A stretch of DNA of 6,635 nt from Actinomycetota bacterium (GTDB lineage Bacteria; Actinomycetota; Acidimicrobiia; Acidimicrobiales; JACDEA01). The stretch is from the NCBI GenBank assembly GCA_013816725.1, contig JACDEA010000130.1, positions 1 to 6,635 of the forward strand, given 5' to 3'. A program made the translations under genes and the position numbers. How positions within the stretch are numbered: the stretch's first letter is position 1; each line of letters starts with the position of its first letter. The notes below the pieces were generated by a model that saw only the letters and a program-made list of their open reading frames with translations, made no database searches and had not been told where the DNA came from. This document shows, one piece after another, positions 5,540 through 6,635 of this stretch.

Positions 5540-5543
5540 AGGA
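5540..5543 (+). promoter_or_regulatory. Ribosome binding site of glnK
   Basis: AGGA inside a purine run (AGAGAGGA, 5536-5543), 10 nt before ATG 5554. It selects this ATG over the longer in-frame reading that begins at 5458 inside amt. Confidence 0.6.
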
Positions 5544-5553
5544 TCGTTATTCG

Positions 5554-5892
5554 ATGAAGCTCATCACTGCGGTCGTCAAACCGTTCAAACTCGACGACGT
5601 CAAGGCTGCGCTCAAGGACCATGGCGTGCACGGGATGACCGTCGTGGAGGCGCAGGGCTTTGGCCGCCAGCGCGGTCACACCGAGGTGTACCGCGGCGCC
5701 GAGTACGAGGTCGACTTCGTGCCGAAGGCCCGCATCGAGGTGTTGGCCGAGGACGACGACGTACGTGCCATCGTGGACACCATCGTGAACGCGGCGCGCA
5801 CCGACAAGATTGGCGACGGGAAGGTGTGGATCACCCCGGTGGACGCAGTCACGCGGATCCGCACCGGGGAGATGGGAAGCGACGCGATCTAG
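5554..5892 (+). CDS. glnK: Nitrogen regulatory protein PII (GlnK/GlnB family)
   Basis: A 112-residue cytosolic PII protein, the standard length, which forms trimers and senses 2-oxoglutarate and ATP/ADP. It opens MKLITAVVKPFKLDDVKAAL. The T-loop (about residues 36-55) is intact and includes Tyr51 in the RGAEYEVDF context, the residue that is adenylylated in Actinobacteria or uridylylated in Proteobacteria. Gln39 in GFGRQRGHTEVY is the residue that helps bind 2-oxoglutarate, and the C-terminal ATP-site pattern GDGKVWITPVDAVTRIRTGE is present. Placement between amt and glnD points to the GlnK type, whose main target is the Amt channel. It is probably co-transcribed with both. Confidence 0.97.
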   Translation: MKLITAVVKPFKLDDVKAALKDHGVHGMTVVEAQGFGRQRGHTEVYRGAEYEVDFVPKARIEVLAEDDDVRAIVDTIVNAARTDKIGDGKVWITPVDAVTRIRTGEMGSDAI

Positions 5893-5913
5893 CCCCGCTT
5901 CGCCTTTTGCCGC

Positions 5914-5923
5914 CTGCCGGCAG
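5914..5923. repeat. 10-bp palindrome between glnK and glnD
   Basis: CTGCCGGCAG is a perfect palindrome in the 40-bp glnK-glnD gap. It has no loop, so it cannot form a good RNA hairpin. It falls where the expected glnD N-terminal coding seems disturbed. It may be chance in GC-rich DNA. Confidence 0.3.
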
Positions 5924-5932
5924 CGCACGCAG

Positions 5933-6635
5933 GTGGCCGACGAGTGGCTGCGTTCGTTGTTGGGTGACGAGCGCGACGTCGCACTCATCGCGGTGGGCGG
6001 CTACGGCCGCTTCGAGCTGTGTCCCAAGAGCGACCTGGACGTCCTGCTACTGCACCGCGGGCGCAAGGACATCAGGGTGGTGGCCGACCGCATCTGGTAC
6101 CCGATCTGGGACCGCGGCGTCGGACTCGACCACAGCGTCCGTACGTTGAAGGAGGCGACGACGGTCGCCGCTAGCGACGTGCGCGCCGCCCTGGGTCTCG
6201 TCGACGCCCGCCTCGTTGCCGGTGACGAGGCGTTGGCGCGCGACCTGACCACCCGGGTCGCCGACCTCTGGCGCAAGCGGGCGCCCAAGTTCCTGCCGGC
6301 GGTGGCCGACGAGGTCGAGGACCGTCACCGTCGGTTCGGCCCGGTGCCCTTCCTCCTGGAGCCCGACGTGAAGGAGGGCCACGGCGGGCTGCGGGACGTG
6401 CAGGTGCTGCGGGCGGCCAGGAAGGCGGTGCCGGTGATCCCGGCGTTGGGGGAGGAGTTGTTCGACGCGTACGCCGTGCTGCTGGGTGTGCGCGTCGCGC
6501 TGCACGAGCACACCGGGCGACCGACCGACCGCCTCCTTCTCGAAGAGCAGGACGCGGTGGCGGCCGGCGCCGGATATGACGACGCCGACGCGCTCATGGC
6601 CGCGGTGGCGGCTGCCAGCCGCCAGATCGCGTGGG
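5933..6635 (+). CDS. glnD: PII nucleotidyltransferase (uridylyl/adenylyltransferase) GlnD, 3' end cut by window edge, start uncertain
   Basis: The N-terminal 234 codons of the bifunctional enzyme that modifies and de-modifies PII according to glutamine level. In Corynebacterium the homologue adenylylates GlnK Tyr51. The nucleotidyltransferase motif VGGYGRFELCPKSDLDVLLLH (21-41) has the metal-binding Asp34/Asp36 pair. It is followed by a RIWYPIWDRGVGLDHSVRT segment very like actinobacterial GlnD, and by EPDVKEGHGGLRDVQ (143-157). HD and ACT domains would lie beyond 6635. The only near in-frame start is GTG 5933, without a ribosome binding site. It leaves only 20 residues before the motif, where the mycobacterial enzyme has several dozen. 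No other ATG/GTG/TTG is in frame back to TTG 5810, deep in glnK. Frame 5899-5916 reads AFCRL, resembling the expected N-terminus, so a frameshift is possible. Confidence 0.92.
   Translation, partial: MADEWLRSLLGDERDVALIAVGGYGRFELCPKSDLDVLLLHRGRKDIRVVADRIWYPIWDRGVGLDHSVRTLKEATTVAASDVRAALGLVDARLVAGDEALARDLTTRVADLWRKRAPKFLPAVADEVEDRHRRFGPVPFLLEPDVKEGHGGLRDVQVLRAARKAVPVIPALGEELFDAYAVLLGVRVALHEHTGRPTDRLLLEEQDAVAAGAGYDDADALMAAVAAASRQIAW

Noticed and set aside
5458..5553. Longer GlnK start inside amt
   Set aside because: The extra residues are out-of-frame amt sequence. PII proteins begin MKLI-like, and ATG 5554 has a ribosome binding site.
1..6635. CRISPR array, insertion sequence, tRNA, toxin-antitoxin or defence system
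   Set aside because: No spaced direct repeats, terminal inverted repeats with transposase, cloverleaf, or recognisable defence-gene motifs were seen. The region looks like ordinary chromosome.

Overview
The window is GC-rich, dense with genes, and looks like chromosomal DNA from an actinobacterium. Support comes from the amt-glnK-glnD order, a DUF2993/LmeA-like gene (an actinobacterial family), heavy use of G/C at third codon positions, and a GTG start overlapping a TGA stop. The GlnD and small-protein sequences do not read like Mycobacterium or Streptomyces. An Acidimicrobiia-like or uncultured deep actinobacterial lineage is my guess, not something the sequence proves. There are no tRNA or rRNA genes, insertion sequences, CRISPR arrays or phage genes, and no gene-free stretch over 300 bases.

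Region 1 (1-780). A minus-strand branched-chain amino-acid-type ABC transporter binding lipoprotein runs off the left edge. A 178-bp divergent spacer separates it from larE. The spacer holds a readable promoter and strong ribosome binding site for the lipoprotein, plus several inverted repeats.

Region 2 (781-2504). A probable three-gene operon on the plus strand. It starts with larE, a PP-loop sulfur transferase of the three-cysteine type. A tiny NIL-domain protein follows, with its GTG start overlapping the larE stop. A membrane-anchored LmeA-like (DUF2993) protein comes 9 bp later. The other nickel-pincer genes (larA, larB, larC) are not in the window.

Region 3 (2529-4171). A 95-residue protein of unknown family (minus strand) is divergent, with only 11 bp between, from a flavin-dependent CoA-disulfide-reductase-like enzyme (plus strand) that keeps its redox cysteine.

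Region 4 (4172-6635). This is the nitrogen-control cluster: ammonium channel amt, PII protein glnK with its modifiable Tyr51, and the start of glnD, the enzyme that modifies PII. In related Actinobacteria, GlnK blocks Amt when nitrogen is plentiful and GlnD modifies GlnK to release it. The glnD start is unusual: no good start codon gives a normal-length N-terminus.

Two points stand out beyond the ordinary annotation. The first is the translationally coupled LarE/NIL pair. The second is an identical 9-mer, AACCGAACC, placed exactly 5 nt upstream of GGAGG in the leaders of both the amino-acid-binding lipoprotein gene and amt, which suggests shared control of two nitrogen-uptake genes.
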